This document shows, one piece after another, positions 1-14,539 of a DNA stretch of 62,655 bases. This DNA is from Lingula anatina (Eukaryota; Brachiopoda; Lingulata; Lingulida; Lingulidae). The stretch covers positions 191,658 to 254,312 of the forward strand of contig NW_019775679.1 in the NCBI RefSeq assembly GCF_001039355.2, given 5' to 3'. The position numbers and the translations under genes were made by a program. The notes below the pieces were generated by a model. That model had not been told where the DNA came from. It did no database searches and saw only the letters and a list, made by a program, of their open reading frames with translations. The first letter of the stretch is position 1. Every line of letters begins with the position of its first letter.

Positions 1-1152
1 GACATGACCCTAGCCCCCCCCCCCCCCCCATTCCACTAATATTCGTGTCCTGGATCCGCTCCTGTGCTTTCCTTTTTTTAACGGATATTAAAGAACACTC
101 GTAAGTAGGCCTACAAGTAGGCAAATTTGCCTCGGACGCCCAGCGTCTTAAAAATGTACACTGACTGTAAATCAGTCGTGCTTGCAATTACCAGTACAAT
201 AACAGCATGTTTGCAAGATTTAAGACAATTCAAAATAAGTGAACTTGGGGAGATTTCAAGTTAAAGACCTCAAGATTATTACTAAACACGGCATAATTAG
301 AAAGGGGTCCTAGACGTATACTGTACATGTATATAGCAATCCTGGGACCCTAAGTCCCACGGGTCTTATAGTAGTCCATATGTCAACTTTTTTTGCTGGG
401 CGACGTCATTTATTCATACATGTACAGGTTTGAATTAGACCTGCTCTGAACACAACTTAACCACGTGTTCCCCGGCATTCCAATCAATTATATTGGCATG
501 TCCAGTCTTCAGACACCAGCACAATTAACATGTCATCAACTTAGCTTGAAGTCATAACAAGGGCGTTTACAATGTACTGTGAGTTGATTAAAGTAGTAAT
601 TAATTCTCCCTCACCTTGTTTATCTACATGTATGATTAATTATTTAGCCATTAATCATTAAAAACAGCCATTCGGCGAAATCTTCTTCCTTTTTATGAAA
701 CTTTAATACGTAATTAACCATCCGTGTCGGTGAAAGTTCACGTTTCACTTGACATTACCTGTTTTTAGGTCATATTTCTTTTATTTTTCTATTCCGTGTT
801 TCAATGAAACAGTTTTGAAGCATTTTGAGATAAGATACACTATCTTTCCCAGTATGGCACCTATGATATATTGTGAGCAATGAAGTACAGATATAGAACA
901 CAGGAATAGGACACAGTGCCGTAACTGCATCACAGTGCATACACATCACAGTGGGACACTGGGGATAAATATAAAACATAGCCCTTAAACAGGTAACCTT
1001 TGGTTCCATATTCATTAGCCTGGATATATCTACTATACACCAGCCACAATGAGTGCATTTGTACTTTACTATATAAAAAAATACCGGGGGACGCTGATTG
1101 CATGCACAACACGTTAGGTATGAATGCTCCCTGTACATTCACTTAGACCTCG

Positions 1153-1313
1153 TTCAGAATAGGGGACTAACTAGTCCGAGGGTCAAATATGGCCGACCCA
1201 CTTGAATACTTCCCCACGGGATATCTATTCAGTGTCTATTAGCGGATTAGACGGCAAGCTTTGTATTAGGTCGCCACATTTGACACTCAGACTAGTTAGT
1301 CCCCTATTCTGAA
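1153..1313. mobile_element. Palindromic MITE-like element, copy A
   Basis: The two ends are exact reverse complements over 24 bases (1153-1176 and 1290-1313), and imperfect pairing continues inward to about 45 bases per arm. The interior shares words with the element at 3227-3437, including the end of each left arm (CAAATATGGCCGACC versus CAAATGTGGCCGACC) and an internal CGGCAAGCTTT. No open frame is present. A non-autonomous DNA element of the foldback/MITE type is the simplest reading. A target-site duplication could not be established by eye. Confidence 0.7.
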
Positions 1314-1328
1314 TGGTGCCTAACAGGA

Positions 1329-1329
<1 letters not shown>

Positions 1330-1371
<42 letters not shown>

Positions 1372-1378
1372 CGTGCGT
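1330..1378. repeat. (GT)n / (GCGT)n microsatellite
   Basis: A run of GT dinucleotides passes into GTGC/GCGT units. It generates a spurious His-Thr repeat in the reverse reading frame. Confidence 0.97.
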
Positions 1379-2224
1379 AAGGGGGGTCTGCCAGCAAGGG
1401 ATGGTCTGGTAAAAGATCTCCAATAAGTTTCTGTAACAGTTCAGATATGTACAAACACAAGTAAGCGGTGGAACCATTTTGAGGCCTTATTATCATGTGA
1501 ACCGGCTGATTGTTTGCGACAAAAGCAATTTTTTCTCTTGCACGCGGCGTGAGTCGACATACATTTTTCATGTCCTGTGTCCACTGTTTCAACATGGGCT
1601 GTCTAAACCAATGATGAACGTATTCCTCGCAAGCCCATGAGGAAGGCAATAATTGTCTTAGGTAGGTTTACAAGCAATTTGTCTGTGGGAAAACAGCTAC
1701 AAGTGTAGGCCATTTAGTCAAATGCATCTATTCATATCTTTGACCTTAAAACGTCAAATACGAAAAAGTCAAAACATCAATCATCGTAAATATGATTATA
1801 AAATGCCAGTGGTCCACGGATTGTCATACCTCTTGGATCCTACACGCGTCATCAGAGACGAAATGTGATGTTCACGGTGATAGGAACATGTCCTTTACAT
1901 TCTCATTTGGCAATGCACTGCATGAATATATATGCAGCCAGGCCTAACTATACTTGCCATTGCGCACAATAACTGTTAATGACAGCCTACTAATGTGGCA
2001 CTGGCTGGTGAGACAGGAATTAAAGGGGAAATGAGAGAGAGAGAGGGGGGGCTCAAGCTGCAAGTCTTCCCTTCATTGGGTGGTTGATTGGAAGGGGGAG
2101 GGCATTCATGTACACTGTAGGCTACCTTGATTTACCAGTAAGGGTGACATTATCTCTGCGCGTGTACGCTGAGCTTGACGCTTGCCATAGCCTGAATACA
2201 AATAGGCCTAATCCTCAAGCCACT

Positions 2225-2228
<4 letters not shown>

Positions 2229-2304
<76 letters not shown>
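2229..2304. repeat. Compound (CT)19(GT)19 microsatellite
   Basis: About 38 bases of CT are followed directly by about 38 bases of GT with no interruption. Confidence 0.97.
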
Positions 2305-2307
<3 letters not shown>

Positions 2308-2940
2308 ATGTACATCCTGTTACTTATTACTTACAGATGTGATAAACCAAACGTCTGATCAACTATATATTCGACGAGCGTCAAGGCTATGCTGACTCTC
2401 AAGAGGTAGAGTTTGACTCATTGCGCCATATGGGCTTCCTGGTATACACTCGGTGTAGGCCTACACTAGCGTACTCAGGGTCGGTTCCGTCGGTGGCGGA
2501 GGCACCCTGGTACTGGTCGAGTGGAAAATGCGAATCCTGAGGACTGGAATGCAGTCAGTCCATGTCCAGTAGTTATTGTATGCGGACTATAAGTCATACA
2601 GCACTAACGCCCGTGTTATCTCAGGCATTCCAATATGGAGTCCTATATTTAGGTCAAATGTACAAATATACACTGGGCCCTCGAGTGTACTAAATATAAT
2701 GACAATAATAGCCGTTTTGTGTTGCATGCGTTTATATTAGGGGAAAATAAATTTCCAGGTCAGGGGGTCCATTAGAAAAGTAAACTATTTTTTTTACTTA
2801 GACGTTATACTTAATGGCCTATTTAATATAGGGGCCTAAAACAGCTAGCTAGGACCCATGATAAATATGACAGGATAAATCGAAAGTTAGATATAGCATC
2901 TTTAATTTAAAGTTCACTGTGATAACTGTCGCAAGCTCAT

Positions 2941-3084
2941 TTGATGCAGCAATCTGTAGCAATTCAATGATAACCACACTGCAGGGAGGTAAGCGCGCAA
3001 AACAACATATTTTATCAAAACCACTTCCGTAACTTGCAAAATAAATTTTGGTTATCATTGAATTGCTACAGATTGCTGCATCAA
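2941..3084. repeat. Perfect 36-base inverted repeat
   Basis: Bases 2941-2976 are the exact reverse complement of 3049-3084, separated by 72 bases. The arms start at TTGATGCAGC and end at its complement. There is no open frame, and it resembles neither the copy A/B family nor the ATTCCCATA family. It could be a small foldback element or a recent inverted duplication. Confidence 0.85.
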
Positions 3085-3226
3085 TTTCGTATTGTTGTAT
3101 TCAAAATTAAAAATTAAAATAAGTGTATAGTTGTGTCTTGTCATTGAATTTTGCTTTATTTATTTTCTTTAACTTTTTTTCTTCTTTTTTTTTTTAATGT
3201 AGGCTTATATGGGCGAGTAAAGAGCA

Positions 3227-3437
3227 AGGCTGCATTAACAACCAAAGTTGATCCGCGGACTAACAGATCAGCGGATCAAATGTGGCCGACCTATTTGAAA
3301 GCTTGCCACGTAATCTCTGCGGGGAATCTATTTATTGCTTATTAGGGGGTTATGCGGCAAGCTTTCGAGTCGGTCGGCCATATTTGATCCGCTGATCTGT
3401 TAGTCCGCGGATCAACTGGTTCTGAATGCGGCCTAAA
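3227..3437. mobile_element. Palindromic MITE-like element, copy B
   Basis: Bases 3248-3291 and 3372-3415 are 44-base arms that pair with a single mismatch. Weaker pairing extends outward through GGCTGCATT and AATGCGGCC to about 3227 and 3437. The interior is related to copy A at 1153-1313. It is non-coding. The high arm identity suggests a younger insertion than copy A. Confidence 0.8.
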
Positions 3438-3931
3438 AGTAAATTGGACCCTGCGGGCCCTGCAGTGTGGCCCTTCCCTGAACGTACAACAAAGCCCCTT
3501 CGGGCGGTATCCTGCTGCCTTAATTTAACCAAAGATACATTAAAAAACTGGTTGAGTCAGTGCCTGGAAATATGAATGACGTCATCTGGGTTTGTGACAT
3601 CCACAGGAAAACTTAACTGTTTGCAGGAAATCTTCGTGGGATAATGTTTACTTTGGGAGACTCCGGATTTCATGCTTTCGTGGATGGGACGTTTACTCTT
3701 CTATAAATTGATGTATAGCTGATCACCAAAAAGATATCCACATGGAAAAAACTTCACAAATTTTATAAATTTACTGTCAGTTTAGAGTTAAAGATAGAAA
3801 CAAATTAAACCCCAAAGTACTGGTTTAATGATGCAATTTGTCTTTGTTTGAAATCAAAGGTGTAATGTTCTGTTGGAACATTCCAGCCATTTAAGCAAGA
3901 GTGTAGGTAAAGATTTTGGTCTCATCCACTA

Positions 3932-3974
3932 CCCCCCTCCCCCCCNCCCCCCAAAAAAAAAAAAAAAAAAAAAA
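3932..3974. repeat. Poly-C/N/poly-A junction
   Basis: A C-rich run with one N at 3946 is followed by about 22 A. The single N marks an uncertain base or join in the assembly. Confidence 0.9.
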
Positions 3975-4730
3975 CACCTCTCTCTCTTTCTCTCTTTTTT
4001 TCTCTGTCCGTCTGTTCGTCTGTCTGTCTGTCTGCACTCTAGCCGCTACAACAAGCCATATACGAGAGACCATTGTGTTTCCCCACTCTTATTGATAACG
4101 ACTTATTTCAGCTGACGCTTATCGCATTCACCCTTTCGCGGCACCTACTGTATGTCTTCATGGATTATTGAGATAAACCGACCGTTGATTTTTTCCAAGT
4201 TACAAGTAGGCATGATTAAATACAATATCTAGAAGGAACGACTGCACTTAATCGTCCCAGTGCTAATAATTATCCCCTTAAGACACCATAAGAGGGTCAG
4301 AAAATGAATCTTAGATTATGTGGAAGTATTTTTTCCGCACGTGAGGGTCGGAAGGTTGGTATGAAAGTGTAGCAGTAGCAATTCAGACACGCCTCTGACA
4401 GGATTTGATATTTGAATAATTCCACGGCGATTCTCTCCGGACTATTTTCCCCCAAGCACAACTCACCCGGATGATAACCACGTGACCTGCTATTTAACCA
4501 GTTTTTGTTTCTTTGAAAATGGAACGCTTTGAGAGGTGGCTATGATACTATACAGATGAAAGCATTCAAAGTATTTGGAATGTCCTTGTTTGATTATATC
4601 TCAGATGAAGAATATCCCAGAAAAAAACACCTTAACCAAATCACTTTACTTATACTTACTAGTTGACATCGTCTTTCCTCTAACAGTGTGGTTCTGGAAA
4701 CGTAGAAATGGAGTTCTGAGCAACTTTATG

Positions 4731-4757
4731 TTTATTTATTTATTTATTTATTTATTT
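4731..4757. repeat. (TTTA)n microsatellite
   Basis: Roughly six to seven tandem TTTA units. Confidence 0.9.
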
Positions 4758-5508
4758 GATACTTTTCATTATATGTTTGACAGTTGTGGAGCGGTAAAAG
4801 ATTGAATACAGTGTCTGTAATAAGATTAATCTCTTTTGCCTTTATCAAAAAAATTAATTGCGCTCTTGACGTACTTAATTTTAAAAAATACGCCTGTTGA
4901 ACTGTATCAAAATGAAAAGTCCCCTTTTCTTATTCAGAAAATGGCTAATAAAAGATAGGGATCAATACATTCCACGATCCCAATTCATAGCGATACGATC
5001 TCGCTTAGGGCAGAGATTGATTGAAACGATCGATCTCTCAAGAAAGCCGGGCTTTTCATTCAGATGCTGTCACCAATGAACATGAACTTGTTACCGTTCC
5101 TAGAAATGCTTGGACTCTATTCGTTAAGCGAGAAATGACGTTTCTCCACAATCATATACATGTATGGATATCCAATGGCTTGTTCAAACTAAAAAGTATT
5201 TTAGACTGAATGATTGGGCTTATTTACTTGACCAAACAAGCCGATTCCTGTGAGAGCTGTCTGACATTCGATTCCCTGGATAATTAATGCGGACGTCTGA
5301 TGACGCAGTGCAATCAGATTCCCGTTTTAATATGTATGTTTTAGCAAAAGAGGCGTGCTTGACCTTTGCCCCAGCAACAGGATAGAAACCACAAAACTTG
5401 CAACGAATTCCGGGTCTCTTTCAGAAATCTGGTAGGTGTTGCCAATGCTGCATCCGAGGTGCAAGGCTGGAATGAGCTGCACGGCATCTACTCACTCTGA
5501 GATTGACA

Positions 5509-7109
5509 ATGGAGAAGCGAATCCAATGCTTTACTATAGTCACACTTTTTACAGGTGAGTGAAGCTTGTTGATTTGGCACGTTACTGAAGTTTAATTTTA
5601 GATTGTAGTATTGCATACTTGGAATATAACACCAGCACGTATGAATCTCAACACTGTCGGCGGTTTCACTTTCGGTTCGTCAAGTAATTTAGAACTGTTA
5701 GACCGGCTACGTCTGGTAAAGTAGCCATTATCAACAGTGTTGATAAGTTCTGTCACTGTGATAACATCTTTGTGTACGATTAGCTTCTAATGACGATTGA
5801 CTTAATTAGATGTACTGCACTTGGCGGCCTCCGTTCTAGCGTGAAGAATCAGTCACTCGTTCAGAATGGAGATTTCAACTTCACGCGCTGGTTAATCCAT
5901 CAAACCGCTCTCAAAGCACTAACTTAGATTACATTATATTTTAAGAGCTTCTTTACAAATTTTTGCTAGATTGGATATGATTTCACAATGAACGATTCCT
6001 ACTGGAATTAACGCACTTTATCCAGCGACAAAAATCAGCTCAGAAGAATGGACTTGAACGAAAAATAACACGAAATATATATAATATAATAACAAAAATA
6101 TAAGTCCCCGGTAAATATATCAAGATGCAAAGAATATAAATATATGATTGACATGTAGACTGTAAAGATTATCTCATTTTCACTCAACGTGGAAATGTAT
6201 CCTTAAGTTACAATTCATATGCATGCATGTCTGTGCCTACGTATTTACATGTCCACATGAAAAAATTCTAAAGATATATTTCATATTATTTTATTCTTTT
6301 TTTACATATATCAGAGATCATCCGTAGGAAGCTAAAAAAGGGTCAACAAAACAAGTGATGATAAATAAACAATGTCTCGTAGAGCGTGTTAAATCACAAA
6401 ATGTGTTTATAAGAGAGACAGAGAGAGAGAAAGGGGGGAGAGGGCGAACCGTTTTAGAAAAAATGAGAAACAAACAGAAATGTCCAAATGGACATTCCGT
6501 TCGATGTTACATACATTGAATAGGATCCACCCTGATTGGCAATGTTGGGTTCGTACATGTATGCATTCGTTTGAAAAGGTGGCCCTGTAAGTCATCAAAT
6601 TCACCCCGTATAAATGATAAAAATGGTTTTCACTTGCGCTTCACGTTAATGGTCAAATGTTTAAATCGTTACCGTTTCACTCTATGAGAATTGTAACTCG
6701 CTTTTGGGTTATATTTCAACATTAGAGCCAAAGTACAAAGAACCCACGGGGCAACGATTATTCGATTGCTGAAATGGATAATACCGTGTGCTATTCAATT
6801 AGCACGAACTTGGTCTTATATGATTTTCTCTTACAATTCTATCGGGACGGCTCGTTAGGCGATCTTTTGACTTAAAGTCTTGGTTTCCGTTTCTGGCGCT
6901 GCCCCTCATTGGAAGACTGAGGTATTTTCACAACACAGATGCAAGACACACCTATTCAAGTTATCCAAAGCTGCGACACTTCATTTGCCAATAATTATGT
7001 TGACTGCCAAAGGACATTTCTTCTATTGGAAAATTATTGAAAGTTTCACATTCTGATTGCATAGTCCCATTTTAATCAAGATTGAAACTAATGTCTGTCT
7101 GGCTCTGTC

Positions 7110-7144
<35 letters not shown>

Positions 7145-9660
7145 TCATTAAAATACAAACACTATTACGCAACCAGCTAATGATAGATAGGGCGTTCTTT
7201 CATAGATCTATTGAATCTACAACCAAATAAACGTGCTCCATTGAACGGGAATCGACAGCGTTAGTTTGCATGGAAGTCGATCAAGCAAACGCCAATTTCC
7301 TTGACCTCCATAACTGCATTACTTAAATCAAGTTAGAGATCAATGCGTTAATTACCAACTGGACTGTACTTAGTAATACGTATCTGATTGGCACACGTAC
7401 ATGTACAGTTGACGGCGCTGTCTTTTAACAATCGACACTCTTTTGGCCCGTAATATTGGCCTGCAATAACCTTGGTTGTTTGTGCTTCTGGCTGGTGACC
7501 AAACTGATGAAAATCTGTCGGCTTCACACTTAATTAGCACCACCATATATATATATATACTGGGGCACGAGAATAACACGACTTTTTATTGACATTTAAA
7601 CAGAGGGACACAAGCTGTTAAATTATATATATTGAAACTATATCCAAGATAGACATCTTAACTGATTATCTCATCAATTGCATACATTTCAGGGGAGGGA
7701 AATATATAACTTTTCTCTTTCAGTCTTTTTCACGATCAGTTCGGACCAAACTGGACTCATTCGAGGATGACTATTCACTTCGTTCCATGAATATGATACC
7801 CTTCTCTTGTATACTGTTAGCTCTGAAACACAGCTATACTCTTCGGGGATGTGTTGACGATGGCCACTAAAACTAAAATGTGGTTTTCTTCTGCTTAGTG
7901 TATTAAAAAACCCACCGGTCTGCTACATATACGACGCCATTAGTGTCCGGGAAGCTTACACATACAAAGCGTACACTATAATAGTTTCAAGGGGACGTGC
8001 TGCATAGTAAAACCCCTGTAAGAATGACTGCAATGGAGCGTAGTTAACGTTCGTCTTATTGCCCTCTCGCCATTTATAGTCCCACGAGATCATTGGCTTT
8101 AACATGTTCATCCAGTTGATTAATCTTTTCATAACTTAGAGTGGCCAACTGAACTGTCCCTTAGGAAATGCTGAACCTGGACTCAAACTTAAGTGTTCTC
8201 CGTGTGCGTGCGTGTGTGCACATGATTATAATCCAAGAACATTAAAGCATTTGTAGTTTGGAATTGGCTGGTTTTCAATGTCAAGGTATGACATGTGTAT
8301 AAAATTTCTTACAAATACACGTATTTTATGCTTGTATATGTTGAAGACCATTGGCGGCATTGAACAGAAATTGCTTTAGATATTGCTTGTTCTTCCATCA
8401 GGTGTATGGTTCGTGGTCACGAAACTGAAGCCACGATATCAATAATTGAATGACAATTAAAAGTGAGCTGTGTTCTTTGGGCTGTTGCAAAGGCATAATT
8501 CATATCATAACAAAAAATCGGTTTGACCAGAGTTCCTTAATTTGCAAACGCGCCCCCCCCCCCTTTTTTTTATAGATACTGGATTACATGCAGACGGCCG
8601 CCTCTTTCTAAAACCCAAGGAAAGACCGTTTCTTTCCTTAATGGGGGGAGAGAGACACTATACAGATGCAAAACGTTCTCACACCTGATCATCCCTTCTG
8701 TCCTCTAATAGATACTTTGACAGCAAATTAACTTACTCTTAAGTGACCATTAGCAATGATGAAAAGTTGCTCTGTGTCTTCAGACATCGCTGTCCACTCC
8801 CTAGAGTGAAACGAACCTGCTCCGACCACTAACGTACAAGTATGTTCATCTAAACCAACTTCTTTTTGCCATCAGACCACCTGAGAGGCAAAATAGGCAC
8901 GGAGATGTGGGACTTCATAGCAACGATAACAGAAGGGCGTGGGGTGCTGGGGGGGGGGGGGGGTTCAAGAGATTCGCCCTCTTGGTTGGACATGTCCATC
9001 CGGAATCAAAATCTGATCTAGGTTATACAGAGGGACACGTTTATTCTTATGAAGGGGTGGCACATGCACGCTTTTTTTTTTTTTTTGGTTGGTTTTATTC
9101 ATATCCTTTATTAAACACCATTAAGTTATATAGGTATAATATAATTATATATTAGGAATACATCTGTGACTGTATGCATGCTGAGTTTAAAAACCATCAC
9201 TGTTGCATGCAAATGGACAGATTTACACACATTACTTAATTATATCCAGCCGGTAAATGACAACTTGGTCGGTTGACATTTAAAACGGAATAATTTTAGG
9301 TGCCACCTAATCCAGAACTTGTGTTATGAACAGGTCCAACTAATTGTCTCGATTAATATGTTGGCCTTATACCTTTCAAAAAGTCACTCGAGCCTTAATT
9401 TTTCCGGTAAGAGAAATCACTTTCGAAGGTGCAAATAGTCAGTCAGTCTGTTTCGTTAAATATTTAATTCTAAAACAGATTTTGTTAACATGCGATGAGT
9501 ATATACACCCTCCCAGGCAAAGTAAAGCCCTGCAGTGAAACCTATAACTTGTTTGAAGAAGGAAACCGCCGATTCCACACCGCTTTTCGGCGGGGTCAAG
9601 TTACCGCTACAGCTGCAAACATGACCCCATCTTATGTTGTTTGGTCAAATATAATCTGCT

Positions 9661-9703
<43 letters not shown>

Positions 9704-12700
9704 GGGGGGGGGGTACATTTGCATCGATGTGGGGCTCGTCTCAATGGTTCAATTTTCTTTTTCTTTCAAAATTAGAACCGAAAAATTCTCTTTACCAAAT
9801 TAAAATTTGGACAGGTTATAGTGTGCTACAAATGTCGAAGCCAAAGTGAAATGAAGAGAATCCCATTCTAACCTTGGATTTGACCTTTCACTAATTTTTC
9901 AAGGTCAGACAGAATTTTTCATTTGCAGTGTATTAATTCTTGTATTGACGGTTTTTCGAAAACTTCAAGCACTGTTTAGTTGAATTTTGTATAATGGTAA
10001 ATACTTACGTGAATGATGATTTACAGTATTTGGTGAATGTACACATTGATGGGCGTCAGTGTTATAACATGTAAAAATGAAACAGTGTTAACGCTGTTGG
10101 ATTTTTGCATTAAAAAAGAATGAGGATTACTTGCATGGAGCAAGTACATGTAATTCTCTATAATAAAAATAAAATAAATTTGTAAAAGTGTGTTGAAATA
10201 TCTAACCCCAAGCAGTTGCAGTATATACCAAAATTGATGATTTAATTATCAATTATGAAAAGTTGCTGCACTAACGTGGTCGACTTATTAGAACACTAAA
10301 AGCCATTGTGCAGCTCGAACTCCCATAGGTGCTCCTAATATATCAGCATTTTTGTAACTTGCACTTAATCCAATATTTGCGACATCGTGGAATCTCTCCA
10401 AGGACACTGGCGTTACTTAACGACACAATTGGCCACGTTTCTGTGCATTTTTCTATTTTTTTGTTAGAGCCGTGGCGCATTTATGCATAGTTGTTGTATT
10501 ATCCCAAAGGCCAGTTAACGACAGATTAACTTTGTTTTCTGATGCCATGAATAAAATAGGTTTGTCAAGTTTACTGATCAACAACGTTTAAGTATAATGG
10601 TACTTTGTACCCTGGACAACAAACAAATACATTTGGATATACGCTACCATGCTTATAAACCTATGGAATCTGATCAGGCTTGCGTTTTTATTCTGAAGAT
10701 AGGTAAAAGCAGTGATTCGCCTTCCCAGCGTACATGCACCTCATATCGACAGCAGGAGCGTGTCATGATAATGGATGTCCCTTGGAATTTCTTATGGGAT
10801 TCAGTTCATTAGAACGCCTTGCATGCATGCATGTTTTGAAATTACCTGCATGTTTTACACCGTGCTATAAGCGAGCGATCATGAAGGATGAAATAGACGC
10901 AGGTGTATCGGCCGTCTCAATTTTAGGCGATTTTATTTGTCATAAATAAGCTTAATGGGCTGGCGTATTTCACTTTTAGAGTATTAATCATGTTTTTTTT
11001 CTTGTTTATCTTGGAATAAGAAAAATGCATCCAACTTACATAAAACACCGAGCAAGCTCCGACTGGGAAATATTACACACACTTGATTGCCGTATGGTTT
11101 AATGAAGTAGGTTACTCCCCTATAATTCGTTCTCTTTCTCAGACCTAATTGCATACCTAAAGGCGTCCCAATGTGAACATTGGCACTACTATAAGTATAT
11201 GAAGTATGGCAGATAATTAACTGTCATCTACCGGAACTATGATGATCACCTTTGTAGAAACCTTTCTAACTGGCAATCTGCTAAGACCAGACCCAGTACA
11301 ATATATCTTGAAGTTCCTACCAATGTGCCACGGTTACAACTGAGAGTGTAATGAACAAGGCCCGCGGGGAGTATATTGCACTTACAGATACAGATAGCCG
11401 CACCCTTAACACGCTTACCTTGCTTGTGTCTATATTATTACTTTTCTTAATCACCATTTCCCTGAAAGGAATCTATTTTCGGTCAACTTTGCTGCAAACT
11501 ACTTCAAGGGCCGCTTCACTCTTCGGAAAGTTGGTCGCCTTTTTTAGAAGATAAAATCGCAAAGGCACTTGCTCCAAAATAATACCAAAATTATACCTAT
11601 TATTTTCCTGCGCGATCATGCACCCGTCATTTGTAAGAACTCTCCTCTTTAAACTACCCAATGCAGTATAATGACAGTGCCGTTCCTGGTAACCAGTTAC
11701 ACATGTACACATCTTACCTTATCAGGATCAGTGCTACAGCTACAGCACTCTCATGGACACATGCACAAATCCTAATGAACTACGGATTAAGGATTCTTTG
11801 TTAAACGGGGGCCTGTAGTCTGGACAAAATGACTCGATAAATAATATTGGACGCGATACAATCCTTGTCGAACAATTGAATATGACCAAAGGTGGCCGGC
11901 GTCGCTGCAGTATGGAATGACGTATGTATATATATTAAACCCATAAAAGTTTTAAAATTGGTCTTAATTTTAGTTATTTGGTTATTCTGTTTTGGACTTG
12001 CAAATCATTTCTGTAAAATCTACTACGTTTTTAATCCAATTTTGCAACGCATGTTACAATACCAATCTAAGTAAGGTATTTGTGCTACATTGTGCATACA
12101 ATATTTATCTGATTTATATTTATCTATTGATTGTAGTGTCTTTTTTTAATTCCTGATTGAACGATCGAATCAATAACTTGGCGTTTTAAGTTGCTGTTCC
12201 GCTCACAGAACTTATAAACGAAATAGTCGTTTGTAGTCTCGAGCCTCGGGTTTGTGATCGCGAACACCGAATTAACGAGACACAATTAACGAGTCGCAAT
12301 TTCATGGCAATAATTTTATGGTGCAAGTCATCGCCTTATTTCAGTATACTAGAATGACTACCTCCCCCGTATGAAAATTCTCAATGTAAGACTAATTGCC
12401 AGAAAATGAATGACAACAAGCGCCAGTTTTACTCGTGGTTCTCGAAAGATGTCAATGTTTTTAAGAAGACAAAACCATCCTTTTGACGCTGCTTCACTTA
12501 ATTTCCAGTATCAAAGGGTCAACTTAACGGAATAAACGTGTAACATTTCCACCATAGCACATTTCAAGCATGATAATGGCTCTTTTAACTCTTCCATATT
12601 CAATCCGATCATTACCAGCCACCACGGGTTAACATGATGTGATTACGTTCATCGCCAGCAAACGCTGAGACGTACTTATCGCCCTTAATTAAGTTTGCGA

Positions 12701-14466
12701 CCATGAGACCAGCGGAATAGACCGTTGGAGGGCAGTAAGGGTTGTGGAATCTGGCCTCGGGGACTTCCGCTTTCTGAATTGCTGTTGTTAATGTTTTGGT
12801 TGTGTTACATATTGAATATATGGTCGACAATAATGCGGCAAACGAATATCCTTGTACCGTACATGTACATATAGAAAGACAAAGAACGTTTTCTTGAGTT
12901 CAATAATCGTTGTACTTAATCAGTGTTCACTCTGGTTTTATCGGCTTAGATTTTTGCATCGAAGTTCTGATGACCTTGATACCTGCCATAATTGCTGAAA
13001 AATTGCCAAAGTCACTTCTGTTGTACTTACTATTGACTAAGTAATCTGAGAACCGCAAGGGACGAACCATCCTGGAATAAGGCAGCCCATTGGTGTCTGC
13101 AATACTTTGGAGGGGCGAAACCGATATATCGACTCTCTAAATACTGCAATAAAGAGGAAGAGGAATGCTTTGATTGATGTCTGATTTCATTGTGGACAAA
13201 TATTTGATTTGTTTATCAAAGATGCAAGTAGATTATACATTGAATCAAATGCGACTGTTGTACTCTCCCAACACTTATCCCAAAACCATGCGTCAGTCAT
13301 TTCATTCAAGTGACTATGTCTGCATCGAGCCGCTGTATAGTGAACAAAGGCAAATTATATATCTATACCCTGATAAATCATTGGCAAAATTATCCATTTC
13401 AGTTCTGATGTCGCCAGTAACACCAGAAGATTGCACCAATCAGGCCGCTGCTCCGTGTCTGAGACCTTTTGCAGACTACTTAAAGATAATCAAACAGCTT
13501 ATTCCAAAAATTACTCGCCAGGATCGGAATATGTGCATGTGAGTATGCAAGCACTTTAATAGACGTATTCTTTCTTTGAACATAAGGTTAAATTAAGATA
13601 ACTGGATTATATTGGTAATGGTAATAAATACCATCTTATAGTTCTAAATGGTACCTTGTCACATTTACCAACTCCCTACACCATTATTTGAATAATATTC
13701 AACAGTTGCAACTTATCCAAAAAATAACTCTTTTGCAAATAATTTAAAGAGTTAATCTGTGTTACCCCGTCAAATTACTTGTGGTTTATTTTAGACTTTG
13801 CAGAAAGACAAATACAAATACTGTAACAATAACGGATTGAGAATATTCAGGAAGAGATGTCCTTTCCTCAACCACACACCCTGCTGAAAAATATATACTT
13901 TAATAGCGTGTTTCATTTCATTGAAATGCACTGAAATGTATACGGCACTTGATTCTGTGCAACCAAATCTTTTCAAGTCTTTTTTTCCTCGCATTGGAAG
14001 AGGGGTGGGGACGCGTAACACAGACTGACACAGACGTAACACAGACAGACTGATAAGTTTATTTCTGTGAACGAATTCCCACAGTGCAGAAAAATGCATG
14101 TAATTAGCCAGAGATATATCTGTGAATCTCCAGTGAATAATAATTCTGACCTTTTACATAATCAGGGCAAGTTTTATACTTGTTTGATAATAAAAGAATG
14201 ATTTACATTGCAGCCAAAAGCTGCTGCCAATTTTCTGAACTGAGGAGAAAGTTAAGATACTAAATATGTTTAAGCGTACTTTTTAAATTTCATTTTATTG
14301 ACATAATTCTAATTTTTAGTAAATCACATTATCTCATAGTTCCATACAAAACTGCTCTTTTTTAATGATTTATTATGCAAAAGTGCTTTCATGCATATGG
14401 CTGACACTTTAATAAAATATCTTGAATTTTGAAAAGTGATAAAAATCATCCCTGGTAGAGGGTACC

Positions 14467-14539
<73 letters not shown>

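Larger units (their letters stand above)
1..5508. other. Intergenic, repeat-bearing
   Basis: No exon can be supported here. All open frames are short, lack recognisable domains and mostly run through microsatellites. The stretch holds two related inverted-repeat elements (1153-1313 and 3227-3437), a perfect 36-base inverted repeat (2941-3084), a (GT)n tract, a compound (CT)n(GT)n tract, a (TTTA)n tract and a homopolymer junction with a single N at 3946. The last few hundred bases before 5509 should contain the promoter of the first Cys-rich gene, but I see no clear TATA box. Confidence 0.6.

Noticed and set aside
13174-13402. Upstream half of the open frame that contains exon 2 of the Cys-rich gene
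   Set aside because: A clear acceptor (CCATTTCAG) at 13394-13402 and the match of the downstream part to the paralogue show that the exon starts at 13403. The upstream codons have no similarity to the family.
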